Shown here: positions 36,613 through 46,178 of the stretch, in pieces
Layout of the letters: every line of letters starts with the position of its first letter
Position numbering within the stretch: the first letter of the stretch is position 1
Source: Podocnemis expansa
Taxonomy: Eukaryota > Chordata > Testudines > Podocnemididae
Direction of reading: 5' to 3'
Length of the DNA stretch: 64,000 bases
NCBI GenBank assembly: GCA_007922195.1
Contig: ML681994.1
Span: forward strand, 53,810,988 to 53,874,987
Position numbers and translations under genes: made by a program
Notes under the pieces: model-generated
Databases searched by the model: none
What the model saw: the letters and a program-made list of their open reading frames with translations, nothing else
What the model was told of the DNA's origin: nothing

Positions 36613-38426
36613 GGATAACAATAGAAAAAGTTCTTTGGACTTGTAAAATCACTGAAACTGAATTTTAAATAAAATGAATAAAAGGCTGCAACACCATCAA
36701 TTACCTTTCTTTGGCATGGACACACAGATAAGTCCTTTTATTGAAAAGGACAATTCTGACCTACTGCAAATGTTTTTCCTTTTAGGAGTGTTGGGTATCA
36801 GTGTCAGCTGCAAGGCATATGCACATTATTTATTAAAAGCGTGACAAAGGCAAATTATTTAAGCCTTCTTTGCTCACACGGTAACAGTAACCTAGTACAA
36901 TAGAAGCATAACCTTGTTAAATGAGACAAAAATATGAAAGACATGGTGCTGCTACACTCAAAATACTTACATTTCAGTATGTTTCAAGTAATAAAATGTA
37001 ACAGTATTTACAGGCTATTAATGCTTAATCAAGCTTCATTTTTTCCTGATATTCCCAATCCCCCTCTTTGTCAAGGAATATGGATATAAATGAGCAAATG
37101 ATGTATACCAACATGGGCTCCTAAATAATTTTTTTTAAATTGCTTCTTCTCTAGAGAAGCTAATTATTAATTTCATAATTACTGAAAATTCTAGAGCCAG
37201 TTAGCCATTTAAGTCACCATACACTTAAGACTGTGTAAAGACACATTCCTGTGACTAGAGTAAACAAATCAAATAATACAAAGCAAAGGGAAGTGAACAA
37301 ACAAGCTAACTGCAATAAAACAGGATGCCAACACTTTGAAACTGAGGAAGATATCTTGTCGTTGTACATGCATGTAGATATATTTAGAGTTGTGCAGGAT
37401 TTTGCCTCTTGGGGTGCTTGTTTGTTAATGAATGCCTGCTGTATTCCTTACACAACTGGAACAGTAATAGAAAAATGTTTAGAAGGGTTTGTTGTAATAT
37501 TTGATTGCAGGTGGTCAGCTGCACAGAAGTTATAATCAAAATCTGTCTTGCTCTTGCTTCAACTAAACCTCACCTTCATAATGCAATTAACTGAAATCCT
37601 CACTACTTAATGATGAACGGAATTTAAAGTGACAAGGTATTAACAGCTACATAACATGAAGCTATTCTCTTTTGTAAAGAAAAACACTTGATAAACAACT
37701 CTGCAACCTTTATCACAACATACAATGAAAATATCAAGAAAGCAGATGAGCACTTTGTAAATACCTCAAGATTGCCACTTCAAGCCAGGAGCCATTTTAG
37801 ACCAAAATTTCAAGGACAAAGTTTCAGTACCAAATTGAACAGTGACAAGCCTGATTTTCATTCAGGGCATAGTCAAGCTTTTTCCCCTACCACCTTTTAT
37901 AACTGAATCCTTTCCACATTAGCTGCCATAAAGAAACTTAATGCTTGAGAACAGTTTCAGCATAACTACTACTATATTTGCACCTCCTCCCTACAACACC
38001 CTTTAATATAACAAAAATCAAGCCCCTAAATTCATTCATTTTCCTCAATTCCTTGATTTTGTGGTTATGCTGCAATGTTAAAAAATATGCAGGTATTAAA
38101 AAGAGAACCACTAATTTAAAAAAAACTGGCTGATTTAGTTTGATGTTAAATGTAGCATGATTACTTTAACATTAGAGAAAAACATTCATTTTTCAGGTTA
38201 TCTGTGCATTTGACAGTTTTTTCTGTAGCAAGTTGAGTTTTCCCTGTTTGTTTGAGTCTTTTATACCACAGGTGTGAAAGTAGTTTCCAGGGTGGTACCC
38301 GAAACTACCTTTTTTTTTTTTTAAATTGGATTTCCGGTTGACAATTTCTCTTTACTCAATTAATTTCACAGCAAAGAAGGATTCGAAGAAATAGAGAATA
38401 TATTGCTGTAGAGAACAGTTCCCCTC

Positions 38427-38432
<6 letters not shown>

Positions 38433-38469
<37 letters not shown>

Positions 38470-38475
38470 ACACAC
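38433..38475 (+). repeat. (AC)n microsatellite
   Basis: About 21 AC units with one interruption (acacacca). It can form Z-DNA and is likely length-polymorphic. Confidence 0.97.
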
Positions 38476-38724
38476 AATTTCATTGCACATCTGATCAAGG
38501 GGATGATTATATATCACATCATCAGTATTTAAGCAGCATTCCTCACAGAATTCCAGTAAGCGATTTTGCAGAATAACTGGCAACTCAATAGAGCCATAAA
38601 TAAAACTTTCCGATGGGGGGGAGGGGGAGGTATTTGTATGAATTGCAATTTTCTGCACCAAAGCAGTCTTTCTGAGCATAAAGATCTGTTGTTACTGGTA
38701 TCATATGAGTAACAAGTCTGCAAG

Positions 38725-38974
38725 TTTAAAAACTATATTTTTCACATAAGCTCTCACAGGCAAAGTCTCAATTCATCAGTTGCCAGAGTGGAAAAAACTT
38801 ACACGGGGGGGGGGGGGGGGGAAAAACCCTTAAGTTTTCTCCACTCTGTCATCTGACAAAGTGGGACTTTGCCCATGAAAGCTCATGCAAAAAATAAATT
38901 CGTTAGCCTCTAATGTGCCACAAGACTCCTCTTTTGTTTTGCTGAAGTAGACTAACAGGGCTACTCCCTTGCAA
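38725..38974 (-). repeat. Palindromic MITE-like element with poly-G at its centre
   Basis: Reverse orientation with the head at the right end (agtagactaacagggctact, cccttgcaa). The left arm is degraded (cataagctctcacaggcaaa); the right arm is good (cccatgaaagctcatgcaaa). A run of 17 G (38805-38821) sits at the turn of the palindrome. Flanks caagtctgcaag (38713-38724) and caagtctgaaag (38975-38986) agree at 11 of 12. Confidence 0.9.
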
Positions 38975-39302
38975 CAAGTCTGAAAGTGATTGCTTGGGAA
39001 GAGGAAAAGGCTCTGTCTGGGTCCAAGAGAAGATATGAGGTATATGAGCCTAAGTGGGGTCTCAGAGAAGAGGCTTGGCCCAGTTACACATATACAGGGT
39101 GCTGAGAAGCAGCCATGGACATTCAGTACAAATCTCTTTGAGTGCAGGCACCCCGGTTAGCTAAGAGGTGAGGTGGTCAGTAAGTGGGATCTACACAGGC
39201 ACCGGTGTCTTGACCTGGGCAGTCAATAAAGGGGAGCTACACAGGTACAGGACTTAGGTGATAGTGCAGAGATGGTGGCAAGTTGCTGACAAGTGGCCAG
39301 GA

Positions 39303-39651
39303 ATTCCCCTAACCCCCTACACCTTGCTGAGTTTCCCAACACCCCCAGTTGTCAGCTAACAACACTGTCATACCAATTTAGTGAGCACCCCAACACGCCC
39401 CCACGCACCACCCCTAGTTTCAAGCCCTGGGGAGAAGACTGCAGGCGGCCCTTGCCATGGCCAGGCTCACAGAGGCGGGGGGCCTGGGAGAGGAGCGGTG
39501 GGAAGCCAGCAGTCTCCCCAGGACTTGCAATGAGGGGGTAGGGAGAGGTTGAGTGGGTTTGTAGGGGGTGCTCGCTAATTTGCTATACCACTGTTACTAG
39601 CTGACAGCTGGGGGGGGCACTGGGAAATTCAGGGGGTGTTAGGGAAAGCCC
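39303..39651. repeat. Imperfect inverted repeat beside the CpG island
   Basis: Arms of about 85 bp: 39303-39392 (ttgtcagctaacaacactgt, accaatttagtgagcacc) and 39571-39651 (ggtgctcgctaatttgctat, actagctgacagctgggg) pair at roughly 75%. The 180-bp centre is GC-rich. Probably an unrecognised MITE. Confidence 0.7.
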
Positions 39652-39706
39652 TGCAAGAAGCTGTGTGGAAGGGGTCAAAAGTATCAGTGCTGGGGGGGCA
39701 AAGCTG

Positions 39707-39818
39707 TAAGTTCCCCCATCTTCGAAGCATCTGAGGAAGTGGGATTTCTCCCACGAAAGCTCATGCAAAAAATAAATCTGTTAGTCTTCAAGTGCCACAC
39801 CACTGCTTGTTGTTTTTT
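39707..39818 (-). repeat. Palindromic-element half (single arm)
   Basis: ccccatcttcgaagcatctg, gaggaagtgggatttctccc, acgaaagctcatgcaaaaaa and ctgttagtcttcaagtgcca match the second arm of the 44149-44651 copy. It lies in intron 1 only about 150 bp downstream of exon 1. Confidence 0.88.
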
Positions 39819-39819
39819 T

Positions 39820-40315
39820 ACAGAGGCACTGCGGCCGAGGGGTCTCCAGAGGCTCTGCAGGGGCAGTGCTGGGGTGGGCACAGCCGGGAGAGGGGACCCC
39901 GGGCGCTGGCTGTCAGGGGAGCGAGGGGGAGGGGGAGCTTCCCGCCCCTCCCCCCGCCTCTTACCTGCCGAGCCCGAGCCCCGCCAGGCCCCCAGCCGCT
40001 GCTTCGCGACAGCCGGCCCGGCCGAGCCCACTGGCTGGCGCGGGGCGGAGCTCCACAAAGCGCGGAGAGCGCATGCGCTCAGCGTCCTCCCCCCCGCTCG
40101 GGGGGCTGAGTGGGGCGGGCCCGGCGAGAGGCTCCGCCCCCCAGCGCGCTGCCGCCGCTCAGCCCTGGTGGGCGGGGCTCCACCCGCCTGTCACCCGCCG
40201 CCCCGCCCTGCCACGTCATTCAGGCGGGAGAGGGGCACGCCCCCGCTGCTGTGAGTGGGCTGGGTGAGCTGCGGCTTTCAGCGACTCAGCGAGCTGCCCA
40301 GATGCAGGGGCGCTA
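39820..40315 (-). promoter_or_regulatory. RAB3IP: CpG-island promoter of RAB3IP
   Basis: The only strongly CpG-rich, GC-rich stretch in the window. It sits exactly where the first exon is required. It holds a palindromic NRF1-type site gcgcatgcgc (40069-40078), GC boxes (ggggcggg 40112-40119, gggcggggc 40170-40178) and ccacgtca (40211-40218; tgacgtgg on the gene strand, a CRE/UPR-like site). No TATA box seen. Whether it also drives a plus-strand transcript cannot be told. Long open frames here on both strands come from the high GC content. Confidence 0.85.
39965..40100 (-). other. RAB3IP: RAB3IP exon 1, non-coding (5' UTR); right end approximate
   Basis: A consensus donor cggcag|gtaaga at 39965/39964 on the minus strand lies within the CpG island. 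Exon 2 has an acceptor only 25 bases before the ATG, so a spliced 5' UTR exon is needed and this is the fitting one. The transcription start is not visible. The NRF1-type site at 40069-40078 suggests it lies near here. Confidence 0.6.
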
Positions 40316-40551
40316 GGTATCAAAGCATGAAAAGGAGGATGCATGGAGCAAATGGAAGAGTCTTCTGTTTTTAGGGGGCCCTGGAAGGCTTCCCCCTAAA
40401 AATAGGGGGTTCCAGGGATTCCAGCAGACTTTAACCCCTATAAAGTAAAAAGCCAGACAAAATCGTGTATTTTTAAAATGCCTGCCGGACAGAGGACGTG
40501 AAGGTAGAAAGGAGGCCACCTCCTCCTTCTGCCTGACATCTGGTAACCCTA
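40305..40551. mobile_element. MITE copy A, abutting the CpG island
   Basis: The right end ctgacatctggtaaccct-a and the interior gttttta-gggggccctgg and cttccccctaaaaat are shared with copy B at 40719-40982. Flanks cccagatg (40297-40304) and gccagatg (40552-40559) agree at 7 of 8. The left terminus is altered. Confidence 0.7.
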
Positions 40552-40718
40552 GCCAGATGGTTCCACAGTCTGCTCCTGCTGCTGCTCCAAAGCCTGCTTG
40601 AGGATCCGTTTCAGCAACTTCATTGTCCCACTTGGCGGCGCCCAGTGTGTTTCCCCATCAGCAACATACTGGCTTGTGGGATGTGCCCCAGCCATCACAG
40701 CCGACCTGATCCCGGCTA

Positions 40719-40982
40719 TAGGATTACCAGATACAAAAGCCTGGAAAGGAGGGCAGGGGAGTATGAAAAGAAGGGCACATGGAAATAATGTAGTATTAAT
40801 GTAATAGTCTTCTGTTTTTAGGGGGCCCTGGAGTGCTTCCCCCTAAAAATAAGGGGTTCCAGCATAGTTTAACCCCTATAAATTAAAAGCCAGTCGTGTA
40901 TTTTTAAAATGCCTGCTGGACAGAGGACATGAAGGCAAAAAGGAGGACATGTCCTCCTTTTGCCTGACAGCCGGTAACCCTA
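40719..40982. mobile_element. MITE copy B with 8-bp target duplication
   Basis: The ends taggattaccagat and (c)cggtaaccct-a are inverted repeats. Flanks cccggcta (40711-40718) and cccagcta (40983-40990) agree at 7 of 8. The interior has a small hairpin around ggggccctgg. About 80% identical to copy A. An 8-bp duplication suggests a hAT-like mechanism although the termini are not cag/ctg. Confidence 0.75.
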
Positions 40983-41636
40983 CCCAGCTATAATCTGGGC
41001 TATTGAACAGCCATGTCCCCTCAGTTCTCTAAACCTGGGGGCTTTCTACACTGCCTGGCTATGAGAGCAACAGCTCCTGGTCTGCTCACACACAGCTGCC
41101 AGCATGTAAGTTGCTCCCAGCTGAGTTACAGGAATGCTCTAGCCAGCCATTCTGAGTCATAACACAGAACCACTTCAGCACACTTCCAGTCCCAGCCTTC
41201 TTTCTCAGAAATGTGCATCTTGTACCCTCCTGAACAATAGAAGCTCACCAAAGCTATCATTCATGGAAAATTATATGCACAAACATTATTTCAAATCGAG
41301 TTTCTCAAATACTTTGATCCAAACACCCTGGTTTAAATGAAGCAATAAAACACATTATTAACTACCAAAAGATAGATTTTAAGTGATTCCATATAATGAA
41401 GCATAGAAGTCATAATAGGCTACAAAGAAACAAAAGGTAAAATACAGACTAATACCTAACTTAGAAATATAAGTAAACTCAAAACAAAAGTCTTTGACCA
41501 CATGTTCTAGCAGTCTTACTGGCTAAATCTTCCAATGTTGCTTCTGTTTTCACAGGGTCAATTAGAAATTGTTGGGATGGAGCGGACATTGTGGGATACT
41601 TTTGGTGGACTACCCCTACCAAGTCAGAGTTGGGTA

Positions 41637-41934
41637 GGCTGTATCTACACTGCAAAGCAATAGGGCTTGAACTCTGGATCATGGCTTGACTTGGACTTTG
41701 AACATCCAGTGCCGCCGGGTCCTAGCAACCTAGATCTGAACCCCATACACTCCAGTGTAATCCCAGCATTTGAATTCAGGCTCAAGCCTAACTCCTCTTC
41801 TGTCTACACACAAACCATGCTAATCCAATGCTTGGACCCAAGGTTCCAGGACCTCACATAGATGGAAGATTTGAGCTTGAGTCAAGCTGGGACCAAGGAT
41901 TCAAGGGCTGTTGCTTTGCAGTGTACATGCAGCC
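41637..41934. mobile_element. MITE, 298 bp, 24-bp terminal inverted repeats
   Basis: The left end ggctgtatctacactgcaaa (then gcaa) and right end ttgctttgcagtgtacatgc (then agcc) pair at 22 of 24. The flanks give no clear duplication longer than 2-3 bp, so a PIF/Harbinger-like type is possible. The inner sequence (ttgaacatccagtgcc, ctccagtgtaatcccagc) is unique here. Confidence 0.75.
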
Positions 41935-41949
41935 TCTTGAGACTCCGGC

Positions 41950-42315
41950 TCTTGAAGTCTGCCAACAGCACCCCACAATCCCTGTGCTCTGGACAGTCAA
42001 GTTTTCCTATACTGCACCATGAACAAAGGGCTACAGTGGCCATAAGAAGTCTGGAATATGGGTGACTAGATTCAGGCTCTGGTAAGGCAGTGTAGAGTCT
42101 AGACCCCTAGGTTGGAGCCCAGGCTTCAACAATACCTACACTGGGGTTGCAAAAAACTGTAGATGCTCAAGCTCTAGACAAATCCATAACAAACCATCTG
42201 TGGACTTTCACTGCAATATAGACATGCCCTGTGAGTGGTCAGAAGGGGACTCTGGGTTCAAGCTTGAGTCAGAGCCCAGCTTTAAATTACAGTGTAGACT
42301 TACTCTTACTGACTG
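41950..42315. repeat. Copy of the 'tctacactg' interspersed repeat family
   Basis: gtcaagttttcctatactgc, gtgtagagtctagacccc, caatatagacatgccctg and aattacagtgtagacttact match the repeat at 32020-32366. The element at 41637-41934 may be inserted next to or within it. Confidence 0.6.
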
Positions 42316-42957
42316 AAAGAAGGCTAAGACCCCTGGGCTCCCAGGGAGACCCAGTGCTGAAGGTGCACTGCCAACTTACATACATTTCAAGCCAAGCCTC
42401 CCCAGCATCAAGAGACTTTAAATTGATTAAACAGAAAAAAAGAAAAGTGGGGCTGGAAGAGTAGGGTTCTTTTTGTTTGCCCTGTGGTTTCTGAGTCCTT
42501 AGGCTCTAATTGGATAACATTCTTAAGATTTTCTCATCTACAAATTGTTGAAATCCTGAAATATGGGAAACACATAATTACCAGGCAGTAGACTTCAAAA
42601 GAAGAGCCAGTGTTACAAAAAAACAGGTCTCAGAGAAAGAGATACTAGGTTTTAAGAGGACAAGTACATGGCCCTGATGCTGGAAACCCTTACCGAGTGG
42701 TATCGTTTGCTGATATTAATGAATTAGAATGGAATCAAAGTGCATGTTGCAAGTGGAAGCAGAATACTGTGCAGAAAGTACCAAGCACCTCTTAATTATA
42801 CAGTCTAATCTACTGACTACAAGTAATCCCATAGTACTTAATCCTGTTAAATATCTATAACTGGCAGCACAATCTGCAGTCCGAACTATATTAATTAGCT
42901 TGAGAACAAAGACACACAAGAAAAGGCAATACAGTTCCAAAGACACATAGGTGAGCA

Positions 42958-43217
42958 CAGGCCCAGCCAAAGGTGTTTTGCTGCCGTAGGCCAGCAGGGA
43001 TTTTGGCACACACACTCCTCCCCTGGCTGCCAACAGAGCAGTGCTGCTGCCAGGATCTGGCTGTGGGCAGGAAGCGGCGCTGCTGCTGTGGTTCAGCCAC
43101 GGGTGGTGGTTCCACCCAGCCCGGGAGCACTGCAGTCCCAGCCCATCCCTTGGCGCCACCTAATTGTTGGTGCCCTAGGTGACCACCTAGGTCACCTCTA
43201 TGGAAGAACCAGCCCTG
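42958..43217. mobile_element. Candidate hAT-like GC-rich element
   Basis: The ends caggcccagccaaagg and aagaaccagccctg resemble the cagggccggc-type termini at 46179 and 47209. The interior is GC-rich. The flanking 8-mers (ggtgagca, tctcagaa) do not match, so the boundaries are uncertain. Confidence 0.5.
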
Positions 43218-43821
43218 TCTCAGAAAAATTTAATCACTAACAAAATTACTTCGTCAAAATAATCTATTATATTTTGCTATCTATACTGACCTTAGAAACT
43301 ATCAGACTGTTACATGCTGCACAGTATGTAATGAATGCAGTTTAAATTGAAACTACTAAGGAAACATTTCTTGACGCATTAATCAAAATAAAATAAATTA
43401 AGTATATTTTTAAACATCTATTTAAAAACACAGCTCATGACATATGATATCTTTGTAGGCTGAATCTCCAGCACAATCAGGAAGATGAAAGTTCATTAAA
43501 AAATGCATTTCACAGTAAGTAGAAATGAGCAAACTCTCTGCTGCTGGTAAAATGATAGTGCAGCTCACATCCTTGGCAGCAACCTGTGTATATACATTGG
43601 CGTATTCCTTGGCTGTGGTCTCCGCAACAATACAACGTAGCCACGCAGCATCATCCAACAAAACCGCACAACCCCTAAAATCTGTTGGGTTTTTTTTCCC
43701 CACAAGTTGCATTGTTCTGAATAGTTGCCACTACATGCTACCCCCCCCCCCCGTGCTGTATTCACTCAGGTTGTTAAGTCCATCCCATCCAAACAGTCCT
43801 TTTGGACTTCTCTCTTTTACT

Positions 43822-43998
43822 GTGGCACTTAAAAACTAACCAATTTATTTATTGAACGAATTTCATAGGAGGAAATCTGACAAAGTGGGATTTTCTCCCA
43901 CAAAAGCTCATGCAATAAATAAATTTGTTAGTCTTTAATTGCTACAGGACTCCTTTTTAGTTTTACTGAACTAGACTAACATGGGCGCCTCTTTGGAA
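43822..43998 (-). repeat. Palindromic MITE-like element, reverse orientation
   Basis: gtggcacttaaaaactaacc, then gggattttctcccacaaaag, ctcatgcaataaataaattt and the head complement actagactaacatgggcg, cctctttggaa. Flanks ctctcttttact (43810-43821) and ttcagtgttact (43999-44010) agree at only 8 of 12, so this duplication is doubtful. Confidence 0.8.
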
Positions 43999-44148
43999 TT
44001 CAGTGTTACTGGTTGCCCAAATAGCCATAACAGAAAAAATGAATAAATAAAAATGCCAAGCTACAATTGGTCACAAAATTCGGCTTCATTTTATCACATT
44101 TGGCCACATTGATCCAAACACTGATGACTGCCAGGCTTGATTACTTCA

Positions 44149-44651
44149 GTTTCCAAAGGGATAGCCGTGTTAGTCTAGTCCAGTAAAAAAACAACAAGCA
44201 GTTGTGCGGCACTTTAAGACTAACAGATTTATTTTTTGCATGAGCTTTCATGGGAGAAGATCCCACTTCCTCAGATGCTTCGAAGATGGGTGAACTTACA
44301 GAAAGGAATGAAACTAAATGCAAGGGGGTGTAAAACATAGGATCAGGTCATAAAGTAACAGCAATTCAGAGCAGTTTACAGGCTTAAAGAATGGGAAGCC
44401 TTATGGGTTCTTTTCCCATTACAAAGGGTAATTTGACTTCAGGCTTCCCATTCTTTAAGCCTGTAAACTGCTCTGATTTGTTGTTACTTTATGACCTGAT
44501 CCTATGTTTTACACCCCCTTGCATTTAGTTTCATTCCTTTCTGTAAGTTCACCCATCTTCGAAGCACCTGAGGAAGTGGGATCTTCTCCCACGAAAGCTC
44601 ATGCAAAAAATAAATCTGTTAGTCTTAAAGTGCCACACAACTGCTTGTTGT
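44149..44651 (+). repeat. Complete 503-bp palindromic (foldback) element, perfect 12-bp target duplication
   Basis: The best copy of the family. A unique head of about 50 bp (gtttccaaagggatagccgt and onward to acaacaag) is present only at the left. The arms run about 44198-44400 and 44440-44651. They are near-perfect reverse complements along their whole length, for example gatgggtgaacttacagaaa versus tttctgtaagttcacccatc and gtaaaacataggatcaggtc versus gacctgatcctatgttttac. They turn around at about 44400-44440. Flanks ttgattacttca at 44137-44148 and 44652-44663 are identical. No coding capacity beyond composition-driven frames. It resembles the Chompy-type MITEs reported from crocodilians and turtles, but that name is from memory. 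Confidence 0.92.
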
Positions 44652-45539
44652 TTGATTACTTCAACTCCTGTCTAGAAAAGGAATCAAATGCTTTAGTACA
44701 AAATGCAGTTGTCTATCTGCATAATATCCCTGGGAGGACAATCCTGAATACACTTTGCCCCACGCTAGTGCCCCACTGAATATAGAATCCAGTTCTAGGT
44801 CTCTGTTCTAATATTCAGCTGTTAGATTTGATCCAGCAATTTAAGAGACAGTCTCTTCCAATGTGACTATAACCTCTGTGAGCATTACGTTCCACTATAA
44901 CCACGGAATTCATTAATCAACAAGGGGAGGCCCATTAGCACACTATGACCTGTATTTGCCTAGAGTAGTCTGCCTAAAAATGTCAAGGGCAGCTCAGACT
45001 TCAAAAAAGACATCAGATTCTCCCCAAACTGGTGGCTAACACTGTGGTTAGATTTGCCAACTAGTCACAAACAGTGCTCCTGATTCCCCACACTGGTTAT
45101 CAACATTGGCGGTAAGTTATATGGGCTTGTGGTGCCCGTGTTCTACTAACATTGAAGATTTTGGGCCCAAATACATCATTTCCGTGGTGCTGGGTAAGCC
45201 TGCTGCAGAACCTCCAGTGGTGCTCAGTTGTGGACGTGTAAAACATGGTAGCCCCCAGCACCTAGGGCAGCCCAGCCTTCTGCCTCCATCCCACCCTGAC
45301 ATATCCAGGAGCTGGCCAGAAGTCACTCCAGCACCACCCCTGGCCCCAAGCAGCATTTCATTCAATAAATGGTAGCTACCAATCAACAACTATGGTAGGT
45401 CCAGAAAAGCAAAAAATTATTTAAAACTCTTCTCATTATATAAAATGTTCTTCTGATTCCAAGAGATGACCCACCTTACCAGATCAGTATTGGCTTGGAT
45501 GTTACCCAAAATATCACACTGCCAAACAATCCTTTAGTA

Positions 45540-45978
45540 CAGAGGTCGGCAACCCCCGGCACCCATGCTAAAAATGGCAAGGGAGCCACTCAGGCTTCTC
45601 CACTGGCCCCACTTCCCCAGTGCTCTACAGATGGGCAGCATGAGCCGTGTGCCGTGGCTCCAGGCCAGCAGAAACTGTGGCATGCGGCTCCCAGCCCCCT
45701 GCTGGCCCTGGCCCCTGCTGGGCAGGGCTAGAGGGGATCGGGGAAGGTCTGCCCCCCCTTCCCCCACTTCTTGCTCCGGTGTGTTGGGGGGATAGACTCC
45801 TCTGGCTGGACCCGAAGGCCGCGGAGGAATAGGCAGCCCTGCCCAAGACCCAGAGGCTGCCAGCCGGTGAGGGTGGGAGCTGGGCCTGCCCCAGAACCCG
45901 TGGCCTGGCCCCTTCCCCTTCTGGCCCTGCCCCTGACACCCACTGAGGGTGTGGTGGGCAGGGCTTTGCCAACCCCTG
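45540..45978. mobile_element. hAT-like element, 439 bp, GC-rich
   Basis: The ends cagaggtcggcaacc and ttgccaacccctg are inverted repeats. Flanks ctttagta (45532-45539) and ctgtagta (45979-45986) agree at 7 of 8. The interior is GC-rich and non-coding (open frames on both strands). Confidence 0.85.
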
Positions 45979-46178
45979 CTGTAGTAACTAAAACTAGGGA
46001 GTTATAATGGAAAAGATACAAGCAATATGAAAAATGTTTAATGATTAAAGCAATCAGCTACACACACTAGACTTCAAAGTCCAGGTATATCAGATTTTCA
46101 GCAGAACTGGTTATTTTGCTAGCTTGCAAAGTTCCTATGGTGTACATCCACTACCTGGATGGGTCTCAGTCCATTATT

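Larger units (their letters stand above)
25497..39964 (-). other. RAB3IP: RAB3IP intron 1 (about 14.5 kb)
   Basis: Runs from the exon 1 donor (gtaaga at 39964) to the acceptor at 25498-25497. It holds palindromic elements (29213-29558, 33244-33369, 38725-38974, 39707-39818), a fossil Harbinger transposase (30801-31956) with a convergent short frame (29950-30150), repeats at 32020-32366, hAT pieces (32375-32551, 33777-34090, 36420-36612), a TTA-type MITE (34348-34589), an (AC)n array (38433-38475) and an inverted repeat (39303-39651). The parts 25500-29200, 34600-36400 and 36620-38700 are AT-rich with nothing I recognise. Confidence 0.75.
1..40100 (-). other. RAB3IP: RAB3IP (Rabin8) gene span, 3' end cut by window edge
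   Basis: Host gene read right to left. A CpG-island exon 1 is followed by ten coding exons. All internal junctions are AG acceptors and GT donors, and the codon phases agree at every junction, giving 440 codons before the window edge. The protein is recognised from its N-terminal start [17 protein letters not shown], the Sec2-type coiled coil encoded by exons 3-6, the block [20 protein letters not shown] and the C-terminal block [20 protein letters not shown]. Family knowledge: Rabin8 activates Rab8 by nucleotide exchange and acts downstream of Rab11 in vesicle delivery for primary cilium formation and polarised secretion. Introns range from 110 bp (intron 9) to about 14.5 kb (intron 1). The paralogue RAB3IL1 (GRAB) is less likely because the N-terminus and the NKSTSS block match Rabin8. 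Confidence 0.95.

Noticed and set aside
39739..40316. Proline/arginine-rich frames of 105-171 codons on the plus strand
   Set aside because: They lie across the CpG island; high GC removes stop codons. No plus-strand splice or domain evidence.
44141..44779. Two frames with the same peptide (MFYTPLHLVSFLSVSSPIFEA)
   Set aside because: Not paralogous genes. They are the two arms of one palindromic element read in opposite directions.
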